The notes: a model not told the origin generated them from the sequence alone. Shown: positions 53,290-62,269, counted from the stretch's first letter. The stretch is DNA of 64,000 bases from Desulfobacteraceae bacterium (GCA_011390345.1 JAABSP010000001.1:1-64000), one strand, 5' to 3'. Program-made: numbers and translations.

Positions 53290-53619
53290 ATGAAAAGACA
53301 TTCCATCCGATACATGATCCTTATTCTCGCTGCCCTCTTTATCGCGGCCTCCGCGGCCTCTGCAAAGGTGGTCTATCTGAACATGGAGCAGTTCGGCATC
53401 AAGGCGTCGGAGAAGCCCCTCTACAACGAGGCCGGCAACAAGACCACCGGCACGGTCGTGAACACCACCAAGGCCCGGCTGGGTGCGGGGCTGATCCGGG
53501 CCAATCAGGGAGACCGGGTGGAGATCACCTACCTGGGAAGAGGGTTCGTCAAGGTCATCAATATGGCCAACGGCAGTACGGTCAACATCGAGATCGCAGA
53601 GAATGTTCCCTATAAATAA
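53290..53619 (+). CDS. Small exported hypothetical protein
   Basis: A 109-residue protein with a signal peptide (about residues 1-25, ending ASAK). The rest contains beta-rich SH3-like segments (TVVNTTKARLGAGLIRANQGDRVEI, FVKVINMANGSTVNIE). No known family was recognised. A strong AAAGGAGG site and its own promoter support expression. Confidence 0.8.
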   Translation: MKRHSIRYMILILAALFIAASAASAKVVYLNMEQFGIKASEKPLYNEAGNKTTGTVVNTTKARLGAGLIRANQGDRVEITYLGRGFVKVINMANGSTVNIEIAENVPYK

Positions 53620-53715
53620 GCATCATCGCAAAAGCGCTATCGAATTTACGTCACAAGAGTATCCGCTTCAGAGGAGAGCTCAAATAATATTTTGCGCTTT
53701 CTATTGCGGCTTCGT

Positions 53716-53774
53716 CGTGTTGGTTTAAAGCGTGTTGGTTTAAATATGGAATGCGCAAAAATAATTTGCGCACT
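53716..53774. repeat. 14-bp direct repeat and TGCGCAAA palindrome, copy 2
   Basis: CGTGTTGGTTTAAA occurs twice in a row (53716-53729 and 53731-53744), followed by TGCGCAAA-n5-TTTGCGCA (53752-53772), whose flank matches the palindrome at 52252-52285. The whole lies in the gap before mtnA. Confidence 0.6.
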
Positions 53775-53834
53775 CGGTCGCGGCCGAAGGTTGTTGTCGA
53801 ATTCAGGCGCAGGGATTTTGAAGAAGGGAGATTC

Positions 53835-54926
53835 GTGAAGGTAGATGGTATGGATATCCGGCCCATCCGGCTGGATGATGACGGCAGAAGTGTGAAGGTG
53901 ATCGATCAGCGGCAGCTCCCCCACCGGCTCGTATTTGCGGACTTAAAGAGTGTGGATGATGCCATCATCGCGATCGAGGAGATGTTTGTCCGGGGCGCGC
54001 CCCTAATCGGTGTGACCGGGGCCTACGGCGTTTTTCTCGCGGCTTTGGCCGATCCCGAAGATGATCCGCTGATGGAAGCCTGCGACCGGCTCAAAAATGC
54101 CCGGCCCACCGCAGTCAATCTGGTCTGGGCGGTCAATCGGGCCCTTGCCGATGTCCTGAAAGCATCCCCCAATGACCGCCCTGAAGCGGCTAAAGCCGCG
54201 GCTGCCCGGATTGAAGAATTTGAAGTGGAGAACTGCCGGAATATCGGCCGGTACGGCGCGGAGCTGATCGCCGGAATCCGGGATCAGAAGAACGGAGCCC
54301 CGGTCAATATCCTCACCCACTGCAACGCGGGATGGCTGGCCTGCATCGAATACGGCACGGCCACCGCGCCCATCTATGCGGCCGCGGAACAGGGGATTCC
54401 GGTGCATGTCTGGGTGGACGAGACCCGGCCCCTGAATCAGGGCGCAAGGCTCACCGCATGGGAGCTGTTGAAGGCCGGAATTCCCCACACCGTCATCACC
54501 GACAACGCGGGGGGGCATCTAATGCAGCAGGGCAGGGTGGACATGGTCATCGTGGGAACGGACCGGACCACCCATACCGGAGACGTGGCCAACAAGATCG
54601 GAACCTATCTCAAGGCACTGGCCGCAAAGGACAACGACATCCCCTTCTACGTCGCGCTCCCCTCCTCCACCTTTGACTGGGAAATCTCAGACGGAAGGGA
54701 GATCCCGATCGAAGAGCGGAACCCGGACGAGGTCCGCTATGTCCAGGGGATGGACCGGGAGGAGATCCTAAGCGTTCTTGTCCCGCCGGAAAAGAGCCCT
54801 GCGGCCGACTACGCCTTTGACGTTACCCCGGCGCGTCTGGTGACGGGCTTCATCACCGAGCGGGGGGTCTGCAGAGCTGAAGCTGCCGATATCCGAAGGC
54901 TCTTTCCCGAAGAACAGAATTCTTGA
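53835..54926 (+). CDS. mtnA: S-methyl-5-thioribose-1-phosphate isomerase
   Basis: A 363-residue enzyme of the eIF2B-related MtnA family starting with GTG at 53835 behind GGGAG. Signatures: VKVIDQRQLPHRL, EMFVRGAPLIGVTGAYG, THCNAGWLA (catalytic Cys), VDETRPLNQGARLTAWEL and ITDNAGGHLM (catalytic Asp). It isomerises methylthioribose 1-phosphate in methionine salvage. No other salvage gene is in the window. Longer in-frame starts to 53751 run through the palindrome and are unlikely. Confidence 0.93.
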   Translation: MKVDGMDIRPIRLDDDGRSVKVIDQRQLPHRLVFADLKSVDDAIIAIEEMFVRGAPLIGVTGAYGVFLAALADPEDDPLMEACDRLKNARPTAVNLVWAVNRALADVLKASPNDRPEAAKAAAARIEEFEVENCRNIGRYGAELIAGIRDQKNGAPVNILTHCNAGWLACIEYGTATAPIYAAAEQGIPVHVWVDETRPLNQGARLTAWELLKAGIPHTVITDNAGGHLMQQGRVDMVIVGTDRTTHTGDVANKIGTYLKALAAKDNDIPFYVALPSSTFDWEISDGREIPIEERNPDEVRYVQGMDREEILSVLVPPEKSPAADYAFDVTPARLVTGFITERGVCRAEAADIRRLFPEEQNS

Positions 54927-54949
54927 CTTTTGAAAGGGATTGAAGCTTT

Positions 54950-55423
54950 ATGACGCTCATGCTTACGGAACCGGAGAAAAACGTCATCTCGGCCATCCAG
55001 GGGGACATTCCAATCGAAGAGCGCCCCTATGCCTCGCTTGCCGCGGATCTCGGCATCAGCGAAGCGCAGTTTCTGGAGATCCTGCAGGGGCTTGCCGAAC
55101 GGGGGATCATCCGCCGGTTCGGGGCAACGCTCCGCCACCAGCGCTCCGGCTATACTGCCAATGCGATGGTGGCCTGGCAGGTGGACGAGGAAAAGGTGAA
55201 TGCGGTGGGAAATGTGATGACCGGCGTCCGCCAGATCTCCCACTGCTACCGGAGAGATCCCACTGAAAGCTGGCCATACAACCTCTACACCATGATCCAT
55301 GCCAAGGATGAAGAGGGGTGCCGCCGCCTTGCCCGCAGGCTTTCGGAAAAGACGGATGTGAAGACCTATACGCTGCTCTTCAGCCGGCGGGAGTTGAAAA
55401 AGACCTCCATGCGCTATTTCTGA
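54950..55423 (+). CDS. ahbB: Siroheme decarboxylase subunit AhbB
   Basis: A 157-residue Lrp/AsnC-fold protein with the AhbB/NirDLGH hallmarks: GIIRRFGATLRHQRSGYTANAMV, SHCYRRDPTESWPYNLYTMIHA and the ending LLFSRRELKKTSMRYF. With AhbA it removes two carboxyl groups of siroheme to make didecarboxysiroheme, the first step of the alternative heme pathway of sulfate reducers and archaea. AhbA, AhbC and AhbD are not in the window. The ATG follows mtnA by 23 bases; an ATG three codons later is also possible. Confidence 0.9.
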   Translation: MTLMLTEPEKNVISAIQGDIPIEERPYASLAADLGISEAQFLEILQGLAERGIIRRFGATLRHQRSGYTANAMVAWQVDEEKVNAVGNVMTGVRQISHCYRRDPTESWPYNLYTMIHAKDEEGCRRLARRLSEKTDVKTYTLLFSRRELKKTSMRYF

Positions 55424-55459
55424 TCCCGATTTCGTGATCTTTGTTTTCGATAACCGGTT

Positions 55460-56884
55460 TTGATCTCGGCCGCACCCCATATCCTTCTCGTCAATCCGTG
55501 GATTCATGATTACGCGGCCTATGATTTCTGGGCCAGGCCTTTGGGGCTGCTCTATATCGGGGCGGTGCTTCGGGATCATGGATACCGCGTCTCCTACATC
55601 GACTGCTTAAACCGTTTCCACAGTAAACTTCCCTTTACCGATCCGGGCAAACGGTCCGGTCGGGGGCCCTATCCCAAGACCCGGCTGCCCAAACCAGAGG
55701 TACTTTTGGATGTACCCCGCCATTATTCCCGGTACGGAATTCGGCCCGAGTGGCTTCGGGAGGATCTGCTGGGGCTCGATGGGCCGGATTTGATTCTGGT
55801 GACTTCCCTCATGGCCTACTGGTATCCCGGGGTGATGGAGACCCTCTCGGTTCTGGGGGAGGTTTTTCCGGGGACGCGGGTTCTGCTGGGCGGGGTGTAT
55901 GCGCGGCTTTGGACCGAACATGCAAGGACCAAAACGACCCAAGGGACGGAAAGGACGGAAAGGACCCAGGGGACGGAAGGGACTGAAAGGACTCAAGAGA
56001 CGGAAATGACCGGGGAAAGCGGAAACCTCATTGAAGTTACGACCGACCGGGATGAGGCGGATGTTCTGGCGCGGGTTTCTGAGATGACCGGGTTTTCCGG
56101 GGTTTCACGGTTTGATCCTGCAAATCTTGATTCTCTTCCCTATCCCGCGCTGGATCTGCAGGATGTCATTCCCTTTGCTCCGATTCTCACCTCTAAGGGC
56201 TGCCCCTTCTCCTGCGCGTATTGCGCTTCCGGATTTCTGGAGCCCCGGTTCCGGCGCCGGGAACCGCTCTCCGTGGTCGACGAGATCCGCTACTGGCACG
56301 GCAAACACCGCGTCATCGACTTTGTCTTCTATGACGATGCGCTGCTGATGAATTCCGAAACCCATGCCCTTCCCCTTTTCGAGGCCATATTGAAGGCCGA
56401 TCTCCGGCTGCGGTTTCATACGCCCAATGCGGTTCATATCCGGGGCATCGACAAGCAGGCCGCGGACCTGATGCATCGGATCGGTTTTCATACCCTGCGG
56501 CTGGGGCTGGAGACCGCGGTTTTCGAGGATCGGGAAAAGCTGGACCGAAAGGTGGAGGCTGCGGAGTTCTCTTGGGCTGCCGCCTGTCTGAAGGAGGCCG
56601 GTTTTACCCGGGAACAGGTGGGGGCTTATCTCCTGTTCGGCCTTCCGGATCAGGATCTGGATGCGTTTGCCGATTCCGTGGAGGTGGTGAAGAAGAGCGG
56701 AATTACCCCGATACCGGCTTACTACTCGCCGATTCCGCATACTTCGCTTTGGGAGAAGGCAGTATCGGCTTCCCGGTATCGGCTGGCGCGTGATCCGATT
56801 TATACCAACAATGCGGTGATGCCTTGCCTGCCCGGTTTTTCGTGGGAGATGGTCTCCTGGATCAAGAGATTGACTTCCATTTAG
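55460..56884 (+). CDS. B12-binding-type radical SAM protein
   Basis: A 474-residue protein starting with TTG at 55460 (no strong ribosome binding site). The N-terminal B12-binding-like domain begins HILLVNPWIHDYAAYDFWARPLG. The radical SAM core has ILTSKGCPFSCAYCASGF with the three cluster cysteines. Between them lies a low-complexity tract of repeated TQGTERTE-type units at about residues 157-180. Enzymes with this layout often methylate unactivated carbons; the substrate is unknown. It follows ahbB by 36 bases but is not AhbC or AhbD by layout. Confidence 0.85.
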   Translation: MISAAPHILLVNPWIHDYAAYDFWARPLGLLYIGAVLRDHGYRVSYIDCLNRFHSKLPFTDPGKRSGRGPYPKTRLPKPEVLLDVPRHYSRYGIRPEWLREDLLGLDGPDLILVTSLMAYWYPGVMETLSVLGEVFPGTRVLLGGVYARLWTEHARTKTTQGTERTERTQGTEGTERTQETEMTGESGNLIEVTTDRDEADVLARVSEMTGFSGVSRFDPANLDSLPYPALDLQDVIPFAPILTSKGCPFSCAYCASGFLEPRFRRREPLSVVDEIRYWHGKHRVIDFVFYDDALLMNSETHALPLFEAILKADLRLRFHTPNAVHIRGIDKQAADLMHRIGFHTLRLGLETAVFEDREKLDRKVEAAEFSWAAACLKEAGFTREQVGAYLLFGLPDQDLDAFADSVEVVKKSGITPIPAYYSPIPHTSLWEKAVSASRYRLARDPIYTNNAVMPCLPGFSWEMVSWIKRLTSI

Positions 56885-57381
56885 CTCCCAGGAGAATTGG
56901 GAGAAGGCCGTCCCGATTCAATTCTCTGTCCCGCGTGCCTTTGGATCGCAGTCCCGCAGGATGCCGCAGAGGATCTCGTGGCTGCATTAGGTCACATCGA
57001 CCTTCTCTCCCTGATGGCTTACGATCACCTGCCCCCGGGTCGCCTTGTTGAGTGCGTTGACGCAGTGCAGCAGCGCGATGGTCTCCAGGGTCTGCTCCAA
57101 ATAGCCGAGATTGACGATGAGCAGAAAGGCCGCTGCCACCCCGAGGGTCAACAGCCATTTGGGGAGAAGGGCCATAGAAAAAGGGGTGTATCCGGCGCGG
57201 AATTTTCTGCAGCCGGCAGGTTTTCGATTCGGTTCCGCGAGTGCAGCGGAACCTGATATCGCCGTACCTTCACCCCTTTGCATCGTTGTTGTTCGGCTGT
57301 CCCCTGAAGCTGCCTTTATCCGTTCTTTCGATCTCCAAGATATCTTACGCCTTCATTGCAGAAAGCGTAAATTTTCGATGG
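56885..57381. other. Long gap with one doubtful ORF
   Basis: About 500 bases between the radical SAM gene and the convergent helicase gene. Only one plausible short ORF (56987-57175, minus) was found; no terminator hairpin with a T run is clear. Confidence 0.5.
56987..57175 (-). CDS. Possible small membrane protein
   Basis: A 62-residue ORF whose first part (residues about 3-24) is a continuous hydrophobic helix (LPKWLLTLGVAAAFLLIVNLGY) and whose end is RGQVIVSHQGEKVDVT. No ribosome binding site is visible, and longer in-frame starts exist up to 57283. The composition looks like a genuine single-span protein, but evidence is thin. Confidence 0.35.
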   Translation of the reverse strand: MALLPKWLLTLGVAAAFLLIVNLGYLEQTLETIALLHCVNALNKATRGQVIVSHQGEKVDVT

Positions 57382-58698
57382 CTAATATTTCGGTTTTCTT
57401 CGGTTGCCGACGCTTTTGGACTTCTTTTGCGGGGAGAGCCAGGCAAATCCGCCCTTGTCGGAGCGTCCCCCGGATTTGGGTTTAGCCTTGGGCGTAGCCT
57501 TCCTGCCCGGAGAGGAGTGGGGGCGGTAGGATGCGGGCGCGTCGAATCTTTTGTCGGTGGATGCCGAGGGCCGCTCATTGTAATTGAAATCGGTCAGAAC
57601 CCGCTGCTCCACCTTGCTTCCGATGGCTTTGTTGATGGCTATGACCATCCGCCGGTCCTCATTGGTGATGAGGGTGTACGCCTCTCCGCTCTTGTCCGCG
57701 CGTCCGGTGCGGCCTACCCGGTGGATGTATGCCTCGGCCGTAGAAGGGATATCATAATTGATGACATGGGAGATGTTGGAGACATCGATGCCCCGGGCCG
57801 CGATGTCCGTGGCCACCAGAATTCGGGTCTGGCCCGAGCGGAAGCTGTTGAGTGCGGCCTGGCGCTTTCCCTGGGAAAGATTGCCCTGCAGCGAGGTCGA
57901 GCTGTAGCCGGCCCGTGTCAGCTTTTCACCAAGGCTTTTGGCGCGGTATTTGGTACGGGTGAAGACCAGCACGGAACCGGTGTCTGCATCTTTGAGCAGT
58001 TTGATCAGCAGCGCCGTCTTCAGGTGCTGGGCTACCGGATAGAGCGCATGGCTGACGGTCTCTGCAGGCGCGGTGAGTCCGATCTGAACCGTTAGCGGGT
58101 CATGCAGGATCTCGTTGGCCAGGGAACGGATATCCCCGGGCATGGTGGCCGAAAAGAGCAGGGTCTGCCGTTTCTCTTTATGGGGGATATGGGAGATGAT
58201 CCGTCGGATATCCGGCAGAAATCCCATGTCGAACATCTGATCGGCCTCATCCAGCACCAGAACTTCCAGTCCGGAAAGGTCCAGGGTCCGCCGGTTGATA
58301 TGATCCAGCAGACGGCCGGGACAGCCCACCACAATATCGGCTCGTTTGAGGGCCTGAATCTGGGGATTGATCCCAACGCCGCCGTAGACCGAGACACTGC
58401 GCAGACGGGTCTTCCTGCCCAGGGTTCTGAAGGCGTCATGAATCTGCTCGGCCAGTTCCCGGGTGGGTGCGATGACCAGTGCCCGGACCTGTCCCCGGGG
58501 GCCGTTCATGAGCTGGTTGAGAATGGGCAGTGCAAAGACAGCGGTCTTTCCGGTTCCGGTCTGGGCCAGCCCCATGACATCGCTGCCCTTCATGACTTCG
58601 GGAATGGCCTGGGCCTGAATGGGCGTAGGGGTGACGAAACCCGCACTTTTTGCGCCTTCGGCAACTGCGGGGTGAAACGAAAAACTTTTAAAATCCAT
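57382..58698 (-). CDS. DEAD-box RNA helicase (RhlE-like)
   Basis: A 438-residue helicase with all motifs in order: Q motif region, AQTGTGKTAVF (Walker A), APTRELAEQ, VLDEADQMFDMGF (DEAD), SATMP, VFTRTKYRAKSL, ATDIAARGIDV and YIHRVGRTGRA. The C-terminus is a basic Lys/Ser/Pro-rich tail of about 70 residues typical of RhlE. It unwinds RNA in ribosome assembly or cold adaptation. The start at 58698 is behind AAGGAA. A cold-shock protein gene lies upstream on the same strand. Confidence 0.95.
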   Translation of the reverse strand: MDFKSFSFHPAVAEGAKSAGFVTPTPIQAQAIPEVMKGSDVMGLAQTGTGKTAVFALPILNQLMNGPRGQVRALVIAPTRELAEQIHDAFRTLGRKTRLRSVSVYGGVGINPQIQALKRADIVVGCPGRLLDHINRRTLDLSGLEVLVLDEADQMFDMGFLPDIRRIISHIPHKEKRQTLLFSATMPGDIRSLANEILHDPLTVQIGLTAPAETVSHALYPVAQHLKTALLIKLLKDADTGSVLVFTRTKYRAKSLGEKLTRAGYSSTSLQGNLSQGKRQAALNSFRSGQTRILVATDIAARGIDVSNISHVINYDIPSTAEAYIHRVGRTGRADKSGEAYTLITNEDRRMVIAINKAIGSKVEQRVLTDFNYNERPSASTDKRFDAPASYRPHSSPGRKATPKAKPKSGGRSDKGGFAWLSPQKKSKSVGNRRKPKY

Positions 58699-58911
58699 AT
58701 AAATCAATAATTCCTTAATAGAGATCGATAGAATGATCCCGGATGGAGAGAGAATACGGCTATTCCCCGTTCCCATGTCCGATGTGCGGGAACGCGCTTC
58801 CGTACGCATTGGATGACATTGCCCACGGAACGCTTCCGGAACCTATCATCTCTTCTTTGATCGATCCTGCTTTGATGAATCTTGGGGGAATATTGCGGCA
58901 GGAGTTTTAAA

Positions 58912-58955
58912 GGGGGCATCCGAACCTTATCGGCCGGCATACCCCCTCTTTTTTT
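58912..58955. terminator. Hairpin after the cold-shock gene
   Basis: GGGGG...CCCCC arms with an inner TATGCCGG/CGGATG pairing (58912-58946). The T run is on the plus-strand side (58948-58955); on the minus strand, downstream of the cold-shock gene, only TTTAAAA follows. It may work in both directions. Confidence 0.6.
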
Positions 58956-58976
58956 AAAGCAGATAAACTAAAAAGG

Positions 58977-59177
58977 TTATCCTACGGTGACATTGACTGC
59001 GGCAAGGCCCTTTTGACCCTGCTCGATGTCAAATGTGACCCGGTCGCCTTCGTTCAGGCTTTTGAAACCGTTTGCATTGATCCCTGAATGGTGAACAAAT
59101 ACATCCGGCCCATCTTCTTGCTCGATGAAACCGAAACCCTTTTGGTCGTTGAACCATTTCACGATACCACTGGCCAT
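58977..59177 (-). CDS. Cold-shock protein (CspA family)
   Basis: A 66-residue single cold-shock domain with both RNA-binding motifs (KGFGFIEQ and VFVHHS). It binds single-stranded RNA or DNA as an RNA chaperone. AAGGAGG precedes the ATG. Its leader (59178-59282) is AT-rich; no cold-shock box was recognised. Confidence 0.96.
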   Translation of the reverse strand: MASGIVKWFNDQKGFGFIEQEDGPDVFVHHSGINANGFKSLNEGDRVTFDIEQGQKGLAAVNVTVG

Positions 59178-59270
59178 AAGTACATCCTCCTTTCTTCATT
59201 AATAATATTCAAAATTTTAACCTGGAGGATGTTTCATCGGGGTACCAAATGACTCCTACAATGATTCCTG

Positions 59271-59309
59271 CAGAGAAAAACCGCCTCTCGGATTCGCTGA
59301 TCCCGAGGC
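59271..59309 (-). terminator. Terminator of the vWA operon
   Basis: GCCTCGGG pairs with CCGAGAGGC on the minus strand around an 11-base loop, followed by GGTTTTTCTC. It lies about 90 bases after the last gene of the operon. Confidence 0.7.
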
Positions 59310-59395
59310 CATGTTGAATAGAACAACTATAAACCGTTTTGAAAATAAATCAAGAAAAAAATTTGAAATTTTGAAAATATTTTTTGTGCGGCCAT

Positions 59396-59806
59396 TCATC
59401 GAAGCCGAAGGATCTCCCACCGGCCTTCGAGTTCCGCGGTCTCCTGGGCCGGCGCGTTGGTGATCAGCAGTCGTTTGTCGGTATTCTCGATTTCCGGAAA
59501 GGCCGAGCCTTCTTTCAGCGATGCAAAATTCCTCGGCGCGTAGGGGGTGACATTTTCCATGTCGAGATCCCGGGACCAGCTATGGACCCGGCTTTTTTCC
59601 GTAAAGAGGGCAAACTGCGTATAGCGCTGATCTTGGAGTTCCGACAGTGCCCGGATCGCCTCTCTCCAGACGCTTTTCATGGGGTAGGAGGCGTCTATGG
59701 CCACCACCATTTTCCGGGGATGGCCCTCCAGATAGAAATGGTACCCGCCCCCCAGTCCCCCGAAGAGCCCGATGACCATGGCCAGCCAGATGGCAAATGG
59801 TTTCAT
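59396..59806 (-). CDS. Small membrane-anchored vWA-like protein
   Basis: A 136-residue protein with one N-terminal membrane helix (about residues 4-24). The rest resembles a shortened von Willebrand A fold: KMVVAIDASYPMKSVWREAIRAL at the place of the MIDAS strand, but without the DxSxS metal motif. It follows the large vWA gene by 4 bases, so both are cotranscribed. Probably a periplasmic partner; function unknown. Confidence 0.7.
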   Translation of the reverse strand: MKPFAIWLAMVIGLFGGLGGGYHFYLEGHPRKMVVAIDASYPMKSVWREAIRALSELQDQRYTQFALFTEKSRVHSWSRDLDMENVTPYAPRNFASLKEGSAFPEIENTDKRLLITNAPAQETAELEGRWEILRLR

Positions 59807-59810
59807 GGCA

Positions 59811-61529
59811 TCACATCTGCGCGTTGAGCAGCGCGCCGATCTTGTATTCGATCTCCCCCTCGCCGGCATTGAGACTTGCGGCCTCCACCAGGGAGGAGAG
59901 GCGCTTCAGCTCTTCGATGTTGGCCTCGTAGCCGATCGTGTAGATGGGGATGCTCAATCCGCCGATCACATCCGAGACGTCTGCGAAGTTCATGCCGATG
60001 TTGGTCTCGCCGTCCGTGAGCACGAAGAGCAGCGGCTTGATGTTCTGGTTCTTCTCCTTCTCCTCCACCAGCTTTTTCAACGAGACGACCACCCCGTCAT
60101 ACATCGCTGTCTTGCCCTCTGCCGCCATATCCTCCACGGCCGCATGAAAGGAGGATTTGTGGATAAGATCGAACTTTTTTACCGGCAGCACCTCCGATAC
60201 CTGATGGCTGAAAAGAATGATGCCGATTGAATTTTCCGGGCCAATAAACTCGCTGCCGTCCAGAAGGGCCCGCTTCAGCCGGTTGAGACGGGTCCCCCGC
60301 ATGGAGCCGCTGACGTCGCACAGAAAGACCGCGGCAATGGGCCTTCCCGCATCCTTTTTCTCCTTCCAGAGTTTCTGTGCCCGCACCAGCACATTCCCGG
60401 GCGGGATCTCAAAGGGCGACTGATAGTCCATATCCGGATTGAAGCCGTATGTCTTTGCCACCTTTTTATATTCCGGTCTTTCGGCAAATTTTGCAAATTC
60501 CTGCAGCAGTTCCATCTTATCGGCCCGGAGGTCTCCTACCGCATAGAGAGGGTTGTCGTGGCGGATGCCGAAGGGGATGAACTCGTAGCCGGAACCGAGT
60601 ACCGGGGTGTTGACATAGGTCTGATACTCCATGACAAATGCCTCCAGGGAGCCCTCGTTGATCACGGAATCCCGCATCTGAAGCGTTGTCAGCGCAACAA
60701 AGGGCACTCCCCGCTGAAAGCTCTCAAAGGAGCTGACCACTTCCGGGGCCAGCATCTGGTCCGGATCGCCGCCGGCAAAGGTGGCCAGCACCGTCACCAG
60801 AAAGTTGATCCCGGTGCTGCTGGCAAAGGGGTTCGTATAGCCCATGACCAGCTTTCCCTGCACCACTGCATCGATGATGTTGCGGATGTTCAGCTCCCCG
60901 TATTCGGAGCGGATTCGGTCCGCGACCTTCTCTTTCATCACAACGCCTGCGATGTTGCCGACCATCTGCTCGGCCACCCGCGTCATCTTCACGCCATGAG
61001 CCCGCACCATCTGCACCCAGAGGTGATTGGAGGGGGAGAAGGCATCTGCAGGATATTTGCCCGAGGCCAGATATTCATGACCCGTGCCCGAGGCGATCTT
61101 CCGGATGATGATTTTTCCGGTCATCCCGTTTGAGAGCTGGTGATTGGTCCGGTTGAAGGCTTGGGCCATCTCCACCATAATGCCGTCGATGCCGGTTCCC
61201 GACTTCTCGGTGGAGGTCAAGATTTCGGCCGTCACGACGTTTCCGGTGCGGGCAGGATTGACCGGCAGCGGAAACTGGCTGATCTCGGGCAGGTTTTGGG
61301 CCAGATCCTTTTTTCCGCCTAGCTGGAGATTGGCCCGGCGCTGGACATGGTTTTGGGTCCAGTCCACCCGGCGGACAAGATCGTCGAGCCTGTCTGCCGC
61401 GTTTTCATAGTTCATCCGGGAGGAGAGGATTTTGGTTCCGCCCCCTGGGGAATAGAAGAAAGTGTATCCGAAATAGGCGATACCGGCCAGCGCGCCGACC
61501 ACAACAATGAATCCCAGCAGTTTCTTCAT
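59811..61529 (-). CDS. Membrane-anchored solute-binding/vWA fusion protein
   Basis: A 572-residue protein. One N-terminal helix (about residues 3-25) anchors it. Residues about 95-340 look like an ABC-type solute-binding domain (IVRGKYPADAF-like region, GYTNPFASSTGINFL, GVPFVALTTLQMRDSV). Residues about 365-560 are a vWA domain with the full MIDAS motif DVSGSM, GILFSHQ, TAMYDGV and LTDGETNIG. It probably displays a metal-dependent binding surface in the periplasm. It lies 4 bases after the membrane protein upstream in a three-gene operon. Confidence 0.85.
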   Translation of the reverse strand: MKKLLGFIVVVGALAGIAYFGYTFFYSPGGGTKILSSRMNYENAADRLDDLVRRVDWTQNHVQRRANLQLGGKKDLAQNLPEISQFPLPVNPARTGNVVTAEILTSTEKSGTGIDGIMVEMAQAFNRTNHQLSNGMTGKIIIRKIASGTGHEYLASGKYPADAFSPSNHLWVQMVRAHGVKMTRVAEQMVGNIAGVVMKEKVADRIRSEYGELNIRNIIDAVVQGKLVMGYTNPFASSTGINFLVTVLATFAGGDPDQMLAPEVVSSFESFQRGVPFVALTTLQMRDSVINEGSLEAFVMEYQTYVNTPVLGSGYEFIPFGIRHDNPLYAVGDLRADKMELLQEFAKFAERPEYKKVAKTYGFNPDMDYQSPFEIPPGNVLVRAQKLWKEKKDAGRPIAAVFLCDVSGSMRGTRLNRLKRALLDGSEFIGPENSIGIILFSHQVSEVLPVKKFDLIHKSSFHAAVEDMAAEGKTAMYDGVVVSLKKLVEEKEKNQNIKPLLFVLTDGETNIGMNFADVSDVIGGLSIPIYTIGYEANIEELKRLSSLVEAASLNAGEGEIEYKIGALLNAQM

Positions 61530-61533
61530 GATT

Positions 61534-62163
61534 TCATACCTCCTTCAGGGCGTCCTGAAGCCCCATGTTGATGGCTTTCAATTCCGTATCGATCTCCTTT
61601 TGATCCTTCATCCGAAGGTCGAAAAGGGTCAGGTTGCCGCTGAAGCGCTTCATGGCCGTCAGCGCATCTTCCACCGATGCGGCCTGCCGGGAGAGCATCC
61701 GGCGCATGGCCTCTTTCTGGTCTTCGGTGCCGAAGGTCTGCGCGCGCTGGTAGAGTTCGGTATGGTTCCGGGTCAGTTGGAAAAGGTGGGTGAGCATGGA
61801 ATCGACCTCCTCAATAAATCCCTGATCTTTGAATTCCCTTCGGATCTTTTCGGCCAGGGCCAGACATTCCAGGGCCGGCTCCCGGAACCCCGGCTCACAG
61901 AAGGCCAGCAGCCGCTTGAGGTCTCCCTCTTCCAGGGCTTCCGGAAGGCCGTGGTAGAGGCGTCGGAATTCTTCGGAACGGACATATACCACGGGCCAGA
62001 GGAGAAGGGAGAGGAGGCCGACGCCGACTGCGGCAAAGAGCATGAGCGCAGCCGGCTGAAACCAGAGGAAAAACGCCCCCTCCAGCAGCCCGGTGATGAT
62101 CACGGCAAGCCATGTCTTTTTGGACTTCCAGATGATGTTCAGGATGCGGCTGCCCCTCTCCAT
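61534..62163 (-). CDS. Membrane protein with helical cytoplasmic domain
   Basis: A 209-residue protein with two helices (about residues 17-35 and 38-58) and a long charged helical domain (EEFRRLYHGLPEALEEGDLKRLL and further) of about 140 residues. It fits a 5-bromo-4-chloroindolyl phosphate hydrolase/toxic-anion-resistance-like helical arrangement only loosely, so no family is assigned. AAGGAG precedes the ATG at 62163. It is the first gene of the vWA operon. Confidence 0.7.
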   Translation of the reverse strand: MERGSRILNIIWKSKKTWLAVIITGLLEGAFFLWFQPAALMLFAAVGVGLLSLLLWPVVYVRSEEFRRLYHGLPEALEEGDLKRLLAFCEPGFREPALECLALAEKIRREFKDQGFIEEVDSMLTHLFQLTRNHTELYQRAQTFGTEDQKEAMRRMLSRQAASVEDALTAMKRFSGNLTLFDLRMKDQKEIDTELKAINMGLQDALKEV

Positions 62164-62269
62164 GGGAATCTCCTTATCGTTTTTATGGACATCCTTTTCA
62201 TGCTCACCTCGGGACAGGGATTGAAAAAGTAAAAACTCTTCAATATATAAATAAAATCCGGAATGAATG

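Noticed and set aside
58704-58940. 78-codon minus-strand ORF between the helicase and cold-shock genes
   Set aside because: No ribosome binding site, basic low-complexity composition, and it runs through the terminator hairpin.
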